From positions 124,001-188,000 of the forward strand of contig NZ_JANUBZ010000002.1 of the NCBI RefSeq assembly GCF_024808665.1: a stretch of DNA of 64,000 bases. The letters are read 5' to 3'. Shown piece by piece: positions 8,930-18,281 of the stretch. The notes under the pieces were generated by a model. It saw nothing but the letters and a program-made list of their open reading frames with translations, made no database searches and was not told the origin of the DNA. Both the position numbers and the translations under genes were made by a program. The stretch is from Mucilaginibacter empetricola. Lineage in GTDB: Bacteria; Bacteroidota; Bacteroidia; Sphingobacteriales; Sphingobacteriaceae. The stretch's first letter is position 1. Each line of letters starts with the position of its first letter.

Positions 8930-9121
8930 ATGAGCGCCAAATACTTTGTCCTTTATTTAATTGCAGCCACATTGGCCCTGGTTTGGGTTGCGTATCAGGC
9001 ATATGCTACTTACCCGCAGCTGAATATAAGTAAGCTTATTGTGTATTCAGTTATAGCGTTATTTTTTTACTACCTGGCGTTTAAAACCTACCACGAGAAG
9101 AAAGACAAAGAATTGATGTAG
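8930..9121 (+). CDS. Small two-helix membrane protein, paralogue 3 of 3
   Basis: A 63-residue protein, the most diverged of the three: MSAKYFVLYLIAATLALVWV, loop with YPQLNISK, and second helix ending YYLAFKTYHEKKDKE. The FxLA(Y/F)(R/K)TY motif after helix 2 is kept. It is the last plus-strand gene before the bidirectional terminator at 9218-9257. Function unknown; the tandem arrangement suggests repeated duplication, perhaps forming a hetero-oligomer in the inner membrane (inference). Confidence 0.72.
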   Translation: MSAKYFVLYLIAATLALVWVAYQAYATYPQLNISKLIVYSVIALFFYYLAFKTYHEKKDKELM

Positions 9122-9217
9122 TGTACCCGAATGGGTAATGGCCGGGGCAAACCGGGGAGCTTTATTCCCTGTTGTTATAAACGGATTATTTTTCACGTCC
9201 ACATATTTATACTAAAT

Positions 9218-9257
9218 AACAAAGCCTCCTGTGTAAAACGGGAGGCTTTGTTGTTTT
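9218..9257. terminator. Bidirectional rho-independent terminator
   Basis: AACAAAGCCTCC pairs with GGGAGGCTTTGTT around a nine-base loop, with T-rich sequence on the right and an A-rich run on the left. It sits between the convergent small membrane protein genes and gap and can end both transcripts. Confidence 0.85.
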
Positions 9258-9271
9258 TATGGGGGATAAAA

Positions 9272-11121
<1,850 letters not shown>

Positions 11122-11125
11122 TTAT

Positions 11126-12112
11126 TTAGATAGAAAGTATTTCTGCCATTTCCATCAAATCTTCTTCCAGCTTAAATTCATGCTGGTTAAGGGCTTCTTC
11201 CAAACTGGTTAGTTTAATATGGTTTGCCTCTAAGCCAACCATCATTTGCGATTCACCTTTTATTAATGCATTTACTGCGGCGTACCCTAAACGGCTACCT
11301 AAAATACGGTCAAATGCCGATGGACTACCGCCGCGTTGCAAGTGGCCTAATATAGTAACTTTTACGTCGTAAAATTTAACCTCTTTTTGTACTTTTTGGG
11401 CAATGTCATAAGCGCCGCCATTTTTATCGCCCTCGGCAACAATTACAATGCTCGATGACTTTTTGTTTAACTCGCCTGTTTGCAGATTTTTAATCAAATC
11501 ATCAATGGCAGTTACCTTTTCGGGTAATAATATAGCCTCGGCACCGCATGATATACCGGCACGGAGTGCTATAGCACCCGAATCGCGACCCATTACTTCA
11601 ACGAAGAACAAGCGATCGTGTGCATCGGCGGTATCGCGTATTTTATCAATCGCTTCAATTACGGTGTTGGTTGCGGTATCAAAACCAAGAGTATAGGTTG
11701 AGCCGTACAGGTCGTTATCAATAGTACCCGGCACGCCAATTACAGCAATATCCGGATATTTTTTAGAGAAACGCAGCGCTCCGGTAAAGGTACCATCGCC
11801 GCCAATAACTACAAGGGCATCAATTCCCTGCATTTTTAAATGCTGGTAAGCCGTTTCCATACCTTCGTCGGTACGGAAGGGTAAACACCTGGCAGTTTTT
11901 AAAATAGTACCGCCTAAATTTAAAATATTACTTACCGAACGGGCATGCATATCGTACATGTCGTTTTCTATAAGACCCTGATAACCACGGCGAATACCAA
12001 CAACATTGATGTTATTATAGATAGCTGTCCGAACGACAGACCGGATACAGGGGTTCATACCGGGGGCGTCGCCGCCTGACGTTAGAACCGCCAGTTTTGA
12101 AATCTTCTTCAT
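11126..12112 (-). CDS. pfkA: ATP-dependent 6-phosphofructokinase
   Basis: PfkA phosphorylates fructose 6-phosphate to fructose 1,6-bisphosphate, the committed step of glycolysis. At 328 residues it has the bacterial PfkA length. LTSGGDAPGMN (10-20) and GGDGT (104-108) bind ATP, Gly rather than Lys after GGD favouring ATP over pyrophosphate; PGTIDND (128-134) carries the catalytic Asp132; VEVMGRDSG binds the sugar phosphate. It is the first gene of the pfkA - kinase paralogue - gap operon. A divergent NUDIX-type regulator starts about 125 bases away and may control it. Cytoplasmic. Confidence 0.97.
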   Translation of the reverse strand: MKKISKLAVLTSGGDAPGMNPCIRSVVRTAIYNNINVVGIRRGYQGLIENDMYDMHARSVSNILNLGGTILKTARCLPFRTDEGMETAYQHLKMQGIDALVVIGGDGTFTGALRFSKKYPDIAVIGVPGTIDNDLYGSTYTLGFDTATNTVIEAIDKIRDTADAHDRLFFVEVMGRDSGAIALRAGISCGAEAILLPEKVTAIDDLIKNLQTGELNKKSSSIVIVAEGDKNGGAYDIAQKVQKEVKFYDVKVTILGHLQRGGSPSAFDRILGSRLGYAAVNALIKGESQMMVGLEANHIKLTSLEEALNQHEFKLEEDLMEMAEILSI

Positions 12113-12136
12113 TTTTACTCCGCTTATTTACAGGGA

Positions 12137-12168
12137 CGAAGATAGTGTGTGAAAATTACACCATTAAA
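12137..12168 (-). promoter_or_regulatory. Candidate promoter of the pfkA operon
   Basis: On the minus strand TTTA (12165-12168), 20 bases, then TATCTTCG (12137-12144) resembles the Bacteroidota TTTG - N19-20 - TAnnTTTG promoter with one mismatch in each box. It lies 25 bases before the pfkA ATG, in the divergent region shared with the NUDIX-type regulator. Confidence 0.4.
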
Positions 12169-12237
12169 TTTAATTTATTTTTTTTTACATTAGCGCTTAA
12201 CCATTTAATTATTTACTTACCTAAAAACTATCAAAGC

Positions 12238-12933
12238 TTGGAAGTTAAACTACCTACATTTGATTCGGTATTTTCTATCGACTGTGTAATATTCGGTTTC
12301 GAGGCAGGTGAGCTGAAGATTTTGCTCATTGAACGTAACGAAGAACCGTTTAAAGACTGGCTTGCCTTGCCCGGCTATATTGTTGAGCAAGACGAGAGTA
12401 TTGACGATGCTGCGGAGCGTATTTTATACGAATTAACCGGCTTGCGCGATCTGCACATGCAGCAGTTTCACACTTTTGGCGAGGTAAACCGACATCCGCA
12501 GGGTAGGGTAATAACCGTTGCTTACTATGCTTTGATACGTATAAACGGGCAAAAAGAACTCAGGCCGGTAACACAATTTGCCCGTAAAGCATTTTGGCAC
12601 CCGGTAAACGAACTGCCTAAACTGGCGTTTGACCACTCCGAAATTTTTAATACCGGTTTTAGTAAAATACGCCGCCGACTAAATTATCAACCTATAGCTT
12701 TTGAGCTATTGCCCGAGAAATTTACGCTTACACAACTACAATCGCTGTACGAAGCCATATTAAATAAGAAGCTGGACAAAAGGAATTTCAGAAAGAAGAT
12801 GTTGAGCTTTGGGTTTTTAAAGGAACTGGATGAAAAACAGAAAGGCGTATCCTACCGCGCCGCCAAACTATACAAATTTGATAAACGCAAATACGCCAAG
12901 ATTTTCCATAACGATATGAGTATTGAGAAATAG
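12238..12933 (+). CDS. NUDIX-domain/winged-helix transcriptional regulator (NrtR/AraR-like)
   Basis: A 231-residue protein with an N-terminal NUDIX fold (about 1-140) and a C-terminal winged-helix region (about 150-225; LTQLQSLYEAILNKKLDKRNFRKKML). This architecture is that of NrtR-type and Bacteroidota AraR-type regulators, in which the NUDIX domain senses a metabolite rather than hydrolysing it. The NUDIX box (GYIVEQDESIDDAAER, then ILYELTGL) lacks the RE and EE glutamates, which fits a sensor. The open frame runs up to 12097, but the part before EVKLPTFDSVFSIDCVIFGFE has no domain character, so I choose TTG 12238; GTG 12145 is an alternative. It is divergent from pfkA, so control of the glycolytic operon by a sugar phosphate is a reasonable guess. 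Confidence 0.82.
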   Translation: MEVKLPTFDSVFSIDCVIFGFEAGELKILLIERNEEPFKDWLALPGYIVEQDESIDDAAERILYELTGLRDLHMQQFHTFGEVNRHPQGRVITVAYYALIRINGQKELRPVTQFARKAFWHPVNELPKLAFDHSEIFNTGFSKIRRRLNYQPIAFELLPEKFTLTQLQSLYEAILNKKLDKRNFRKKMLSFGFLKELDEKQKGVSYRAAKLYKFDKRKYAKIFHNDMSIEK

Positions 12934-12978
12934 TTATTCAGCTGGCAGTTTTTAGTTTGCAGTTGGCATGATGCATAA

Positions 12979-13018
12979 AAAAATAGCGATAGGTTTTAAA
13001 ACCCATCGCTATTTTTTT
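12979..13018. terminator. Terminator after the NUDIX regulator
   Basis: AAATAGCGATAGG pairs with CCATCGCTATTT across an A/T loop and is followed by TTTTTTT; the A-run on the other side makes it bidirectional. It shares the TAGCGAT(G)GGT core with hairpins at 5572 and 5747. Confidence 0.75.
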
Positions 13019-13060
13019 GGCGAGTAAGTAGGTTTGGCGACTAAAAAAAAATTGATGCAT

Positions 13061-13096
13061 AAAAAAGCTGCGGTGATTTTCACCGCAGCTTTTTTT
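13061..13096. terminator. Terminator at the end of the minus-strand kinase
   Basis: AAAAAAGCTGCGGTGA and TCACCGCAGCTTTTTT form a perfect 16-bp inverted repeat around TTT. It can end the leftward kinase transcript and any rightward read-through from the regulator. Confidence 0.9.
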
Positions 13097-13143
13097 GTAT
13101 TGTTTAACGCTGCTTACTGCAAACTTAAAACTGCCAACTGCAA

Positions 13144-14004
13144 TTAAGCCTGGCTATGCGCTAATTCCAAATGGAATTTTACCAGGTTATCTATAGGTGA
13201 GCGGATGATGTTGCCCACTACCATTCCGTTTTCAATGGCAACTTCTTCCAATACGTTTCTGAAGTTATAGCCTACCGAACCGATACAGTTGAAGGTATAT
13301 TTCTGATAATCAGGATAGTGTGTTACCAGGTTGCGGAAAAAGTCTTCGAACGAGGTGCGTACCAGGTTACGTGAGTATTCGATGTGTACGTTGTTATCAT
13401 AAACAAACTTGCTGAAGCTGGCGCAAAAACGGTTTGCGCGCGGCTGAGTGTAAACAATTTCGTTTACATCATCAGGTGTAAGTTTGTAGGTGTCCCAAAA
13501 GTTTTTGCGAACGGCTTCGGGCATGTATCCTCTTAAATAATCAACCAGCAGTTTTTTGCCGATATAGCATCCGCTGCCTTCGTCGCCCAGGATGTAAGCG
13601 CCTGAGTCAATATTTTGAATTACTTCTTTACCATCATATATGCAGGTGTTGGTGCCGGTACCCAAAATGGCTGCGAAGCCTTCGTTATTACCTAGCAACG
13701 CTCTTGCTGCAGCTAAAAGATCATGACCTATGTTCACTTTTGATTTAGTGAAAACAGCCTGCATTGCATTTTCAACTATTTTACGCATTTCGGGCGTTGA
13801 ACAGCCTGCACCATAATAGTTTACCTCTGTTATTTCATCTTTTTCAAGATCGGTTGGCAAATTCTCTTTTAACGACTGGATGATATATTCAGTACCGGAA
13901 AAATAAGGGTTATAACCTTCGGTGTTAAAGTACACCTTTTTACCCTCTTCGGTAACCAGACACCAGTTTGTTTTGGTAGAGCCACCGTCAGCAATTATGA
14001 TCAT
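13144..14004 (-). CDS. BadF/N-acetylglucosamine kinase-family ATPase
   Basis: A 286-residue sugar kinase of the ASKHA fold, probably phosphorylating GlcNAc or a related amino sugar. The N-terminal DGGSTKTNW (7-15) is the phosphate-1 motif, GHDLLAAARALLG holds the candidate catalytic Asp, and ILGTGTNT and GDEGSGCYIG are the other nucleotide and metal loops. The C-terminus has IGSVGYNF. It is transcribed alone, ending at the strong hairpin at 13061. A diverged paralogue that lacks the DGGSTKT motif lies in the pfkA-gap operon 2 kb away. GlcNAc released from N-glycans by the locus at 26-36 kb would be a fitting substrate, but this is inference. Confidence 0.85.
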   Translation of the reverse strand: MIIIADGGSTKTNWCLVTEEGKKVYFNTEGYNPYFSGTEYIIQSLKENLPTDLEKDEITEVNYYGAGCSTPEMRKIVENAMQAVFTKSKVNIGHDLLAAARALLGNNEGFAAILGTGTNTCIYDGKEVIQNIDSGAYILGDEGSGCYIGKKLLVDYLRGYMPEAVRKNFWDTYKLTPDDVNEIVYTQPRANRFCASFSKFVYDNNVHIEYSRNLVRTSFEDFFRNLVTHYPDYQKYTFNCIGSVGYNFRNVLEEVAIENGMVVGNIIRSPIDNLVKFHLELAHSQA

Positions 14005-14595
14005 AAATTAGTTTATTTTAAAAAAATCGGATAAAAGTATGATTTACTTATTGTAAATAAAACACTTTGTACTTTTAAAAAGTAAAAAATGGTTTTTAAA
14101 TTAATTATTTTGTTTTTTTTAAATAATCAACATCATTGCCACCTGCATGTTTAACGTGAGACCCAGGTGATACAAAAACTGTTAACTATTTGTTTATCTA
14201 TAAATTTGCCTGCCTTTATCGAGCAGGTGGTTTATAATTATATGCAATTATAGTTAATTATTTAATAACTTTTTGTTTGTTCAATGTGTTTATTAGACAC
14301 CACACAATTTTTATTTTTTTAACTGTTTATAATACAATTTTAACCTTTATGGCCTGCTTTAAAAAGAATTGACCTTTAATTTAGCTAATAACCAGCCCGC
14401 AGGTGGAATTAATAGCTTATTTGTCAATAATTTATAAGTGCAAAAATGCCGGAGATAGTGCTGTTGGCAACAGGGTTTATCACTCAAAAACGAAAAACAA
14501 AAACCTTATATTAAAGTAATGTGTAATTACATTAACTATGTATTGTCAAATTAAACAGAAATTCGCATATTTGCACCGCGAAAAAAATCGCAGAT
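14005..14595. other. 591-base AT-rich intergenic region
   Basis: There is no plausible gene. The part next to the kinase start is almost all A and T and should hold its promoter. A weak GC-containing segment near 14130-14170 and another near 14390-14470 show no long hairpin or reading frame. The right end contains the tRNA promoter at 14543-14573. Confidence 0.6.
14543..14573 (+). promoter_or_regulatory. Promoter of tRNA-Arg
   Basis: TTG (14543-14545), 20 bases, then CATATTTG (14566-14573), matching the Bacteroidota TTG - N19-20 - TAnnTTTG promoter at all but one -7 position. Initiation would fall a few bases after, shortly before the tRNA at 14596. Confidence 0.6.
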
Positions 14596-14669
14596 GGTCC
14601 CATAGCTCAGCTGGATAGAGCAACAGATTTCTAATCTGTAGGTCTTAGGTTCGAATCCTAATGGGATCA
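14596..14669 (+). tRNA. tRNA-Arg, anticodon TCT
   Basis: A complete cloverleaf of 74 bases can be drawn. The acceptor stem GGTCCCA pairs with TGGGATC (one G-T pair). The D stem is GCTC/GAGC. The anticodon stem ACAGA/TCTGT encloses loop TTTCTAA, giving anticodon TCT for AGA codons. The T arm is TTAGG-TTCGAAT-CCTAA. The discriminator is A and CCA is not encoded. The 3' end is not repeated elsewhere in the window, so no integration site is suggested. Confidence 0.97.
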
Positions 14670-14683
14670 CAATAAAATTCATT

Positions 14684-14716
14684 AGCCTTAAGTCGAAAGT
14701 CTTGAGGCTTTTTTGT
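14684..14716. terminator. Terminator after tRNA-Arg
   Basis: AGCCTTAAG pairs with CTTGAGGCT around TCGAAAGT and is followed by TTTTTT. Very similar hairpins occur at 16163-16195 and 36232-36263. Confidence 0.85.
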
Positions 14717-14721
14717 TGTTT

Positions 14722-14780
14722 GATGTAGTTGCAAACTACAGGCATATTAGTCCGTAGATTGCAATCTACGGACATCGGGG
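14722..14780. repeat. Two-hairpin repeat family C, copy 1
   Basis: GTAGTTGCAAACTAC is followed by AGGCATATTA and then the perfect palindrome GTCCGTAGATTG/CAATCTACGGAC. The same layout is seen at 47624-47680 and 50087-50143. Compared with those copies the second stem has different but still paired bases, so structure rather than sequence is kept. Confidence 0.7.
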
Positions 14781-14788
14781 GTAAACAT

Positions 14789-15337
14789 TTAATGACTGTA
14801 TTTATTCCTAATGCCGGCTTCAAGCGACTTGGGCAACACACGCACGATTTCAAAATAATGGCCTAGGTCTATCCGTTCCCAAAAATCGATCAGATCTTTT
14901 GGAATGCCTTTTACCGCTATCTGTTTGCCGATATAAGGCCGCATGTCAATAGACTTGTGATGAACCAGCCGGTTCCTTTCCTGGAAAAGTGATTTAAGAT
15001 AACCTTGCTGATGTGCTTTGATCGGAAAGGGTGCATTCAACAACAATTGAGGTACGACCTCCCATTTATCCTGCGGACTAAGTTTATCCAGCCGTTCCAT
15101 CGTCTTTTCACCAAGATAAGTCGCCCCCGTATCCCAAATATAGGCTTCCATATACATGGCAAGAAAAACGATGACTTGCGTGTAAATGTGATCTAATTCA
15201 TCTTGTTGCATAAAATGTCCCCAAAATTTAGGGTCAATCTGGCTGCGTTCCGCTGTAAGTTCGTCCTTCAGACGATCATGATCGGCATAAGCCCGGGTAG
15301 CAATTTCGAGGAATGTGGATAGATGACTTGCTCTCAT
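14789..15337 (-). CDS. HEPN-like helical protein of unknown function
   Basis: A 182-residue, mostly helical protein. I do not recognise a named family, but ERNRLVHHK (120-128) holds R-N-x3-H (Arg121, Asn122, His126), the R-x4-6-H signature of HEPN domains, preceded by a long helix. HEPN proteins are often RNases or substrate-binding domains in toxin-antitoxin and defence systems. The frame can extend to TTG 15355, but ATG 15337 (MRASHLSTFLEI) is the likely start. It lies after tRNA-Arg on the other strand and near a DUF2513 gene, in repeat-rich DNA. No nucleotidyltransferase partner is beside it, so a classical HEPN-MNT pair is not present. An Abi-like or uncharacterised conserved protein is equally possible. 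Confidence 0.65.
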   Translation of the reverse strand: MRASHLSTFLEIATRAYADHDRLKDELTAERSQIDPKFWGHFMQQDELDHIYTQVIVFLAMYMEAYIWDTGATYLGEKTMERLDKLSPQDKWEVVPQLLLNAPFPIKAHQQGYLKSLFQERNRLVHHKSIDMRPYIGKQIAVKGIPKDLIDFWERIDLGHYFEIVRVLPKSLEAGIRNKYSH

Positions 15338-15366
15338 TTTTGATTTATTTTGCAATAATACTACTG

Positions 15367-15418
15367 ATCTGGCGTAAGTATGCAGTATTGACGGGAGCGT
15401 TGGCGTACTCGTGACTTT
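15367..15418 (+). repeat. Interspersed repeat family A, copy 1
   Basis: About 52 bases reading TCTGGCG(C)GAGTATGCAG ... GGGCGTTGG(R)GTACTCGTGACTTT. Other copies are at 15921-15970 (same strand), 16010-16047 and 18811-18862 (opposite strand). A CGAGTA/TACTCG pair at the ends can form a stem; in this copy the left side is GTAAGTA. Confidence 0.6.
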
Positions 15419-15440
15419 CTAAAGCATATGGTTTATGGAT

Positions 15441-15833
15441 TTATTTTGATAGGCCTAATAATTTCTCGGCTTTACTTTCAATGAGTTTTTTTGCAACATC
15501 CTTTAACGCGCTGAAAGACATTGTGGTTAGCCCATCTTTACTAAGCGATGTTATTTTGTTGAGAATTTCTTTATCTTTTAAGAGACTTAGAAACTCATGG
15601 CCCTGCCAAGTTAGTTTTATTTCTCCCCAGTCCATTATATGGGCGTCATTTTCTACAACAAAATGACCTACAACGTAACTCGCCTCAAATAATAATTCTA
15701 AATGATATGAAACGACTTCATCAGGGTAATTTGGAAACGGGGAGTAGTTTTCAAGCAGTATTTCTGTGAAAACGGTATCACTATTTTCAAGGTAACACAA
15801 TAAATCTTTTATAATGGTTATGTCTCGTTTCAT
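15441..15833 (-). CDS. DUF2513 family protein
   Basis: A 130-residue protein whose start MKRDITIIKDLLCYLEN and later LTWQGHEFLSLLKD match the pattern of DUF2513, a family of winged-helix-like proteins common in mobile and accessory DNA. YHLELLFEASYVVGH (43-57) fits the HTH part. There is no known activity. It is followed about 100 bases later on the same strand by the HEPN-like gene, with a family A repeat between them; whether the two are functionally linked is unclear. Confidence 0.75.
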   Translation of the reverse strand: MKRDITIIKDLLCYLENSDTVFTEILLENYSPFPNYPDEVVSYHLELLFEASYVVGHFVVENDAHIMDWGEIKLTWQGHEFLSLLKDKEILNKITSLSKDGLTTMSFSALKDVAKKLIESKAEKLLGLSK

Positions 15834-15920
15834 TCAATAAAAATAATAAATAAATCAGCAACGATTGAGAGTCATTTATAAAGACAAGGTGCTAAAAAGG
15901 GCTTGAGAAACTTCTCTTTA

Positions 15921-15970
15921 TCTGGCGCGAGTATGTAGCGCTGAAAGGGCGTTGGGATACTCGTGACTTT
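15921..15970 (+). repeat. Interspersed repeat family A, copy 2
   Basis: TCTGGCGCGAGTATGTAGCG ... GGGATACTCGTGACTTT closely matches copy 1 and the reverse complement of copy 4. GCGAGTAT and ATACTCGT at the two ends can pair. Confidence 0.65.
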
Positions 15971-16009
15971 TTTGCCACAAAGTAAGTAATAAGTCGCAGA
16001 GTTACGAGT

Positions 16010-16047
16010 AAGCCGAGCTTGGGCTTTAGTTGCATATTCGCGAGAGG
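16010..16047 (-). repeat. Interspersed repeat family A, copy 3
   Basis: Read on the minus strand it gives CCTCTCGCGAATATGCAACT ... AGCTCGGCTTACTCGTAACT, a diverged version of the family A repeat. It faces copy 2 so that the two form a long imperfect inverted pair. Confidence 0.55.
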
Positions 16048-16089
16048 AAATAAGCAGGATGCTTAACCAGGCAGGCGGATTATTATCTT

Positions 16090-16149
16090 TAAGCTGAAAG
16101 CTTAAAATATTTTAGGTCGAAGTTACGCTACACTAAACTTCGACCAGTT
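16090..16149 (+). repeat. Interspersed repeat family B, copy 1
   Basis: AAGCTGAAAGCTTAAAATATTTTAGG..., then CGAAGTTACGC and ACTAAACTTCGACCAGTTG. Copies at 42041-42102 and 47561-47623 share the AAAGCTT start, the TTTAAGGACGA middle and the TTCGAC(C/T)(A/G)GTTAAG end. CGAAGTT and AACTTCG can form a stem. Confidence 0.65.
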
Positions 16150-16162
16150 GTATATGTAAGTA

Positions 16163-16195
16163 AAAAGCCTCGAATCTTCAGATTTGAGGCTTTTT
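16163..16195. terminator. Terminator of the peroxiredoxin gene
   Basis: AAAAAGCCTCGAATC pairs with GATTTGAGGCTTTTT around TTCA, with one G-T pair. It is symmetrical and so can work for the leftward peroxiredoxin gene. Confidence 0.8.
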
Positions 16196-16223
16196 GTTGC
16201 AAGCTTCGACCAAGCCCGTTGAA

Positions 16224-16826
16224 TCACAGTGCTTTTACAATCGCCAGTGATTTTTCAACATGGTCGGTTGGTGAAATGTGATCGGTTTCTGACGAAAAAA
16301 CAGCTATAATTTTACCGTCTTTGCCGATAACATAAGTGGTTCGCGGAATAAAACCATGGTTAAGGTCCATACCACGTACATCTTTCAACCCAGCTTTCGA
16401 TGGATTCATGATCAAGCCGTATGTCGCTGCAATTTTGCCGCCGTCGTCTGACGCAACCGCGAACTTGCCCGCACAGTAGTTTGGATCGGCAGAAAATGTA
16501 TTCAGTCGCTTAATGTCATCTCCGGATACGCCGATAATAGTGACTCCGGCTGCTGTAAATTTGTCCTTCATTTCGGCGAAGGCATGAGCTTCGGCATCGC
16601 AACCGCCGGTATAGGCAGAAGGATAGAAGTAAACCACAACCGGCCCTTTAGCAAGGGCCTTTTTTAATGAAAAACTGAACTCGCTACCGGCCAGGCTGGC
16701 GGGAGCTGTAAATACAGGCGCTGCATCTCCTTTTCCCAGCATCTTTGATTGGGCAAAACCAGAAAGGGTTGTTAGGAGCGAAACGCTGAAAATTAAAAAA
16801 GACAGGCAATAATATTTTTTGATCAT
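16224..16826 (-). CDS. Exported peroxiredoxin (AhpC/TSA, Bcp-like)
   Basis: This thiol peroxidase should reduce hydrogen peroxide or organic peroxides in the periplasm. Of 200 residues, 1-26 form a signal peptide (LIFSVSLLTTLSGFAQS). The thioredoxin fold follows, with the peroxidatic motif P-x3-T-x2-C as Pro69, Thr73 and Cys76 in YPSAYTGGC. Cys118 (PNYCAGKF) could be a resolving cysteine. The C-terminal part, TTYVIGKDGKIIAVFSS, is typical of Prx5/Bcp-type enzymes. It is transcribed alone, with a hairpin after the stop codon. Confidence 0.9.
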   Translation of the reverse strand: MIKKYYCLSFLIFSVSLLTTLSGFAQSKMLGKGDAAPVFTAPASLAGSEFSFSLKKALAKGPVVVYFYPSAYTGGCDAEAHAFAEMKDKFTAAGVTIIGVSGDDIKRLNTFSADPNYCAGKFAVASDDGGKIAATYGLIMNPSKAGLKDVRGMDLNHGFIPRTTYVIGKDGKIIAVFSSETDHISPTDHVEKSLAIVKAL

Positions 16827-16949
16827 AACAGATGGGTTTAATTTATTAATGGTGTTATATCAAAGCTACGAAAGTCTGTGCGTTCAGGTTGCCTGTCATT
16901 GAAATTTTACTGTGGTGTGTGGTTAGAAGTAGGACAAGTCTTTATTCAA

Positions 16950-18281
16950 CTAATTCACCTTCGTAAAAAGATATGTAGTACCACGCTGACTCAAAGTAAA
17001 AGTGTGCTTTGTAGTATCAAACTGAAATATAGCACCCGCTGACTTCAAGAGAAATTTATCATTACCCATTGCATCCAGTGGATTAGCGTTTTGGCCGGTG
17101 GCCTGTCCAATCAACGTTGTACCATTTTTAGTGATAGCAATTTTCAAAGCCACCTGGCTGCTGGTATAATTGCCGAGATATTTATCAAGGTCAATATTTG
17201 AAAGCGCAATGGTTTTATATTCAGGCATTACAAATGGCTTATTATAATAAATGCTCAGCGCACCTATAACAATATCAGTAGTAGAGGATCGAACACCGTT
17301 AGCCGTATAGGCTATCGCAAGTTTATCAACCGGGAAGTAAGCAAGCTGGCTAAGAAATCCATCAATACCGCCATTATGTCCGTAACCTTTTTTATCTTCA
17401 AATGGAATAATAATCATAGCCATACCAAAATTATCTTTCATCATTTCCATATTCTCCAAATTTGCGCCGCTAATCAATTTATCTGCAAAAAGAGCGTCAA
17501 TAAATTTAACCAGGTCAGTAGGGGTAGATACTATGGCACCGGCACCTCCCACCGTACTCATATCTGTTTCTGACAATTGTTCCCATTTGGCAACATAATT
17601 ATAAGAATAGGCTTCATTTTTCAGTGGGTTGGCTTTACCTCCGTAGTAAGTATCCTCAAGCCCTATTTTAGATGTAATTCGTTTCTTTAACTCTTCCGAA
17701 TAGCTCTTTCCGGTTATTTTTTCAATGATATAGCCTAGAAGAACAAAGTTTGTATTGCTATATTCAGCTTTAAGGCCCGGTTCAAAATCAGGTTTCTCCT
17801 TTGTGAAGATTTCCGCCATTTCCGTTTCAGACATCAGCTTACCCTTATATTTAGCATAAAGCGAATCGTTAGTGAAATTATAAAGTCCGCTGTGGTGGTT
17901 CATCATTTCTGCAATAGTGATCTTATTTGCGTTGGGCAATTGTGGGTAGTACTTATCCAAAGTGGTATGTAGTGTTAACTTACCCTCCTCAATAAGTTGA
18001 AAGATCATAACAGCAGTGAACATCTTACTAATAGAACCGACCCTGTATTTGGTTTTAATATTAGCAAGCGTTTTATCATCACCATTTATCTGACTATATC
18101 CAATAGCTTTTTGGTAAACAATTTTTCCATTGCTCGATATAGCTATACTCCCCATGCTTTGGTTATGAGCATTTAGCGCAACGAAGAAGCTGTCTAAGCC
18201 GGTCTTATTAATACTTTGTGACTTGCAGCTATACAATAAGACAAATACAAGCAATAAGGCTAAAGGGAGTTTTCGAGTCAT
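16950..18281 (-). CDS. Beta-lactamase-fold serine hydrolase lipoprotein
   Basis: A 443-residue class C beta-lactamase/penicillin-binding-like hydrolase. The N-terminus is a lipoprotein signal with Cys19 (LLYSCKSQ), so it is likely membrane-anchored on the periplasmic side. The catalytic motifs are SxxK as Ser83-Ile-Ser-Lys86, YxN as Tyr174-Ser-Asn176, and HNGG (302-305) in place of KTG. After about residue 355 there is a beta-rich C-terminal domain (LDKYLGNYTSSQVALKIAIT...), as in many such hydrolases. The HNGG motif points to an esterase or D-aminopeptidase-type enzyme rather than a true antibiotic-resistance beta-lactamase. It is monocistronic. Confidence 0.88.
   Translation of the reverse strand: MTRKLPLALLLVFVLLYSCKSQSINKTGLDSFFVALNAHNQSMGSIAISSNGKIVYQKAIGYSQINGDDKTLANIKTKYRVGSISKMFTAVMIFQLIEEGKLTLHTTLDKYYPQLPNANKITIAEMMNHHSGLYNFTNDSLYAKYKGKLMSETEMAEIFTKEKPDFEPGLKAEYSNTNFVLLGYIIEKITGKSYSEELKKRITSKIGLEDTYYGGKANPLKNEAYSYNYVAKWEQLSETDMSTVGGAGAIVSTPTDLVKFIDALFADKLISGANLENMEMMKDNFGMAMIIIPFEDKKGYGHNGGIDGFLSQLAYFPVDKLAIAYTANGVRSSTTDIVIGALSIYYNKPFVMPEYKTIALSNIDLDKYLGNYTSSQVALKIAITKNGTTLIGQATGQNANPLDAMGNDKFLLKSAGAIFQFDTTKHTFTLSQRGTTYLFTKVN

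Larger units (their letters stand above)
15834..16223. other. 390-base repeat-filled intergenic region
   Basis: There is no gene between the DUF2513 gene and the peroxiredoxin. The region contains two family A repeats facing each other (15921-15970 and 16010-16047), one family B repeat (16090-16149) and the terminator hairpin at 16163-16195. The clustering of three repeat copies suggests a landing site for small palindromic elements. Confidence 0.7.

Noticed and set aside
12097-12237. N-terminal extension of the NUDIX regulator
   Set aside because: The 47 extra residues are hydrophobic noise overlapping the pfkA start and its candidate promoter; the domain begins right after the TTG at 12238.
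14640-14670. Possible attachment site at the tRNA-Arg 3' end
   Set aside because: No repeat of the tRNA 3' end and no integrase gene are present in the window.
14551-14853. A 100-codon minus-strand frame
   Set aside because: It runs antisense through the tRNA-Arg gene and its terminator.
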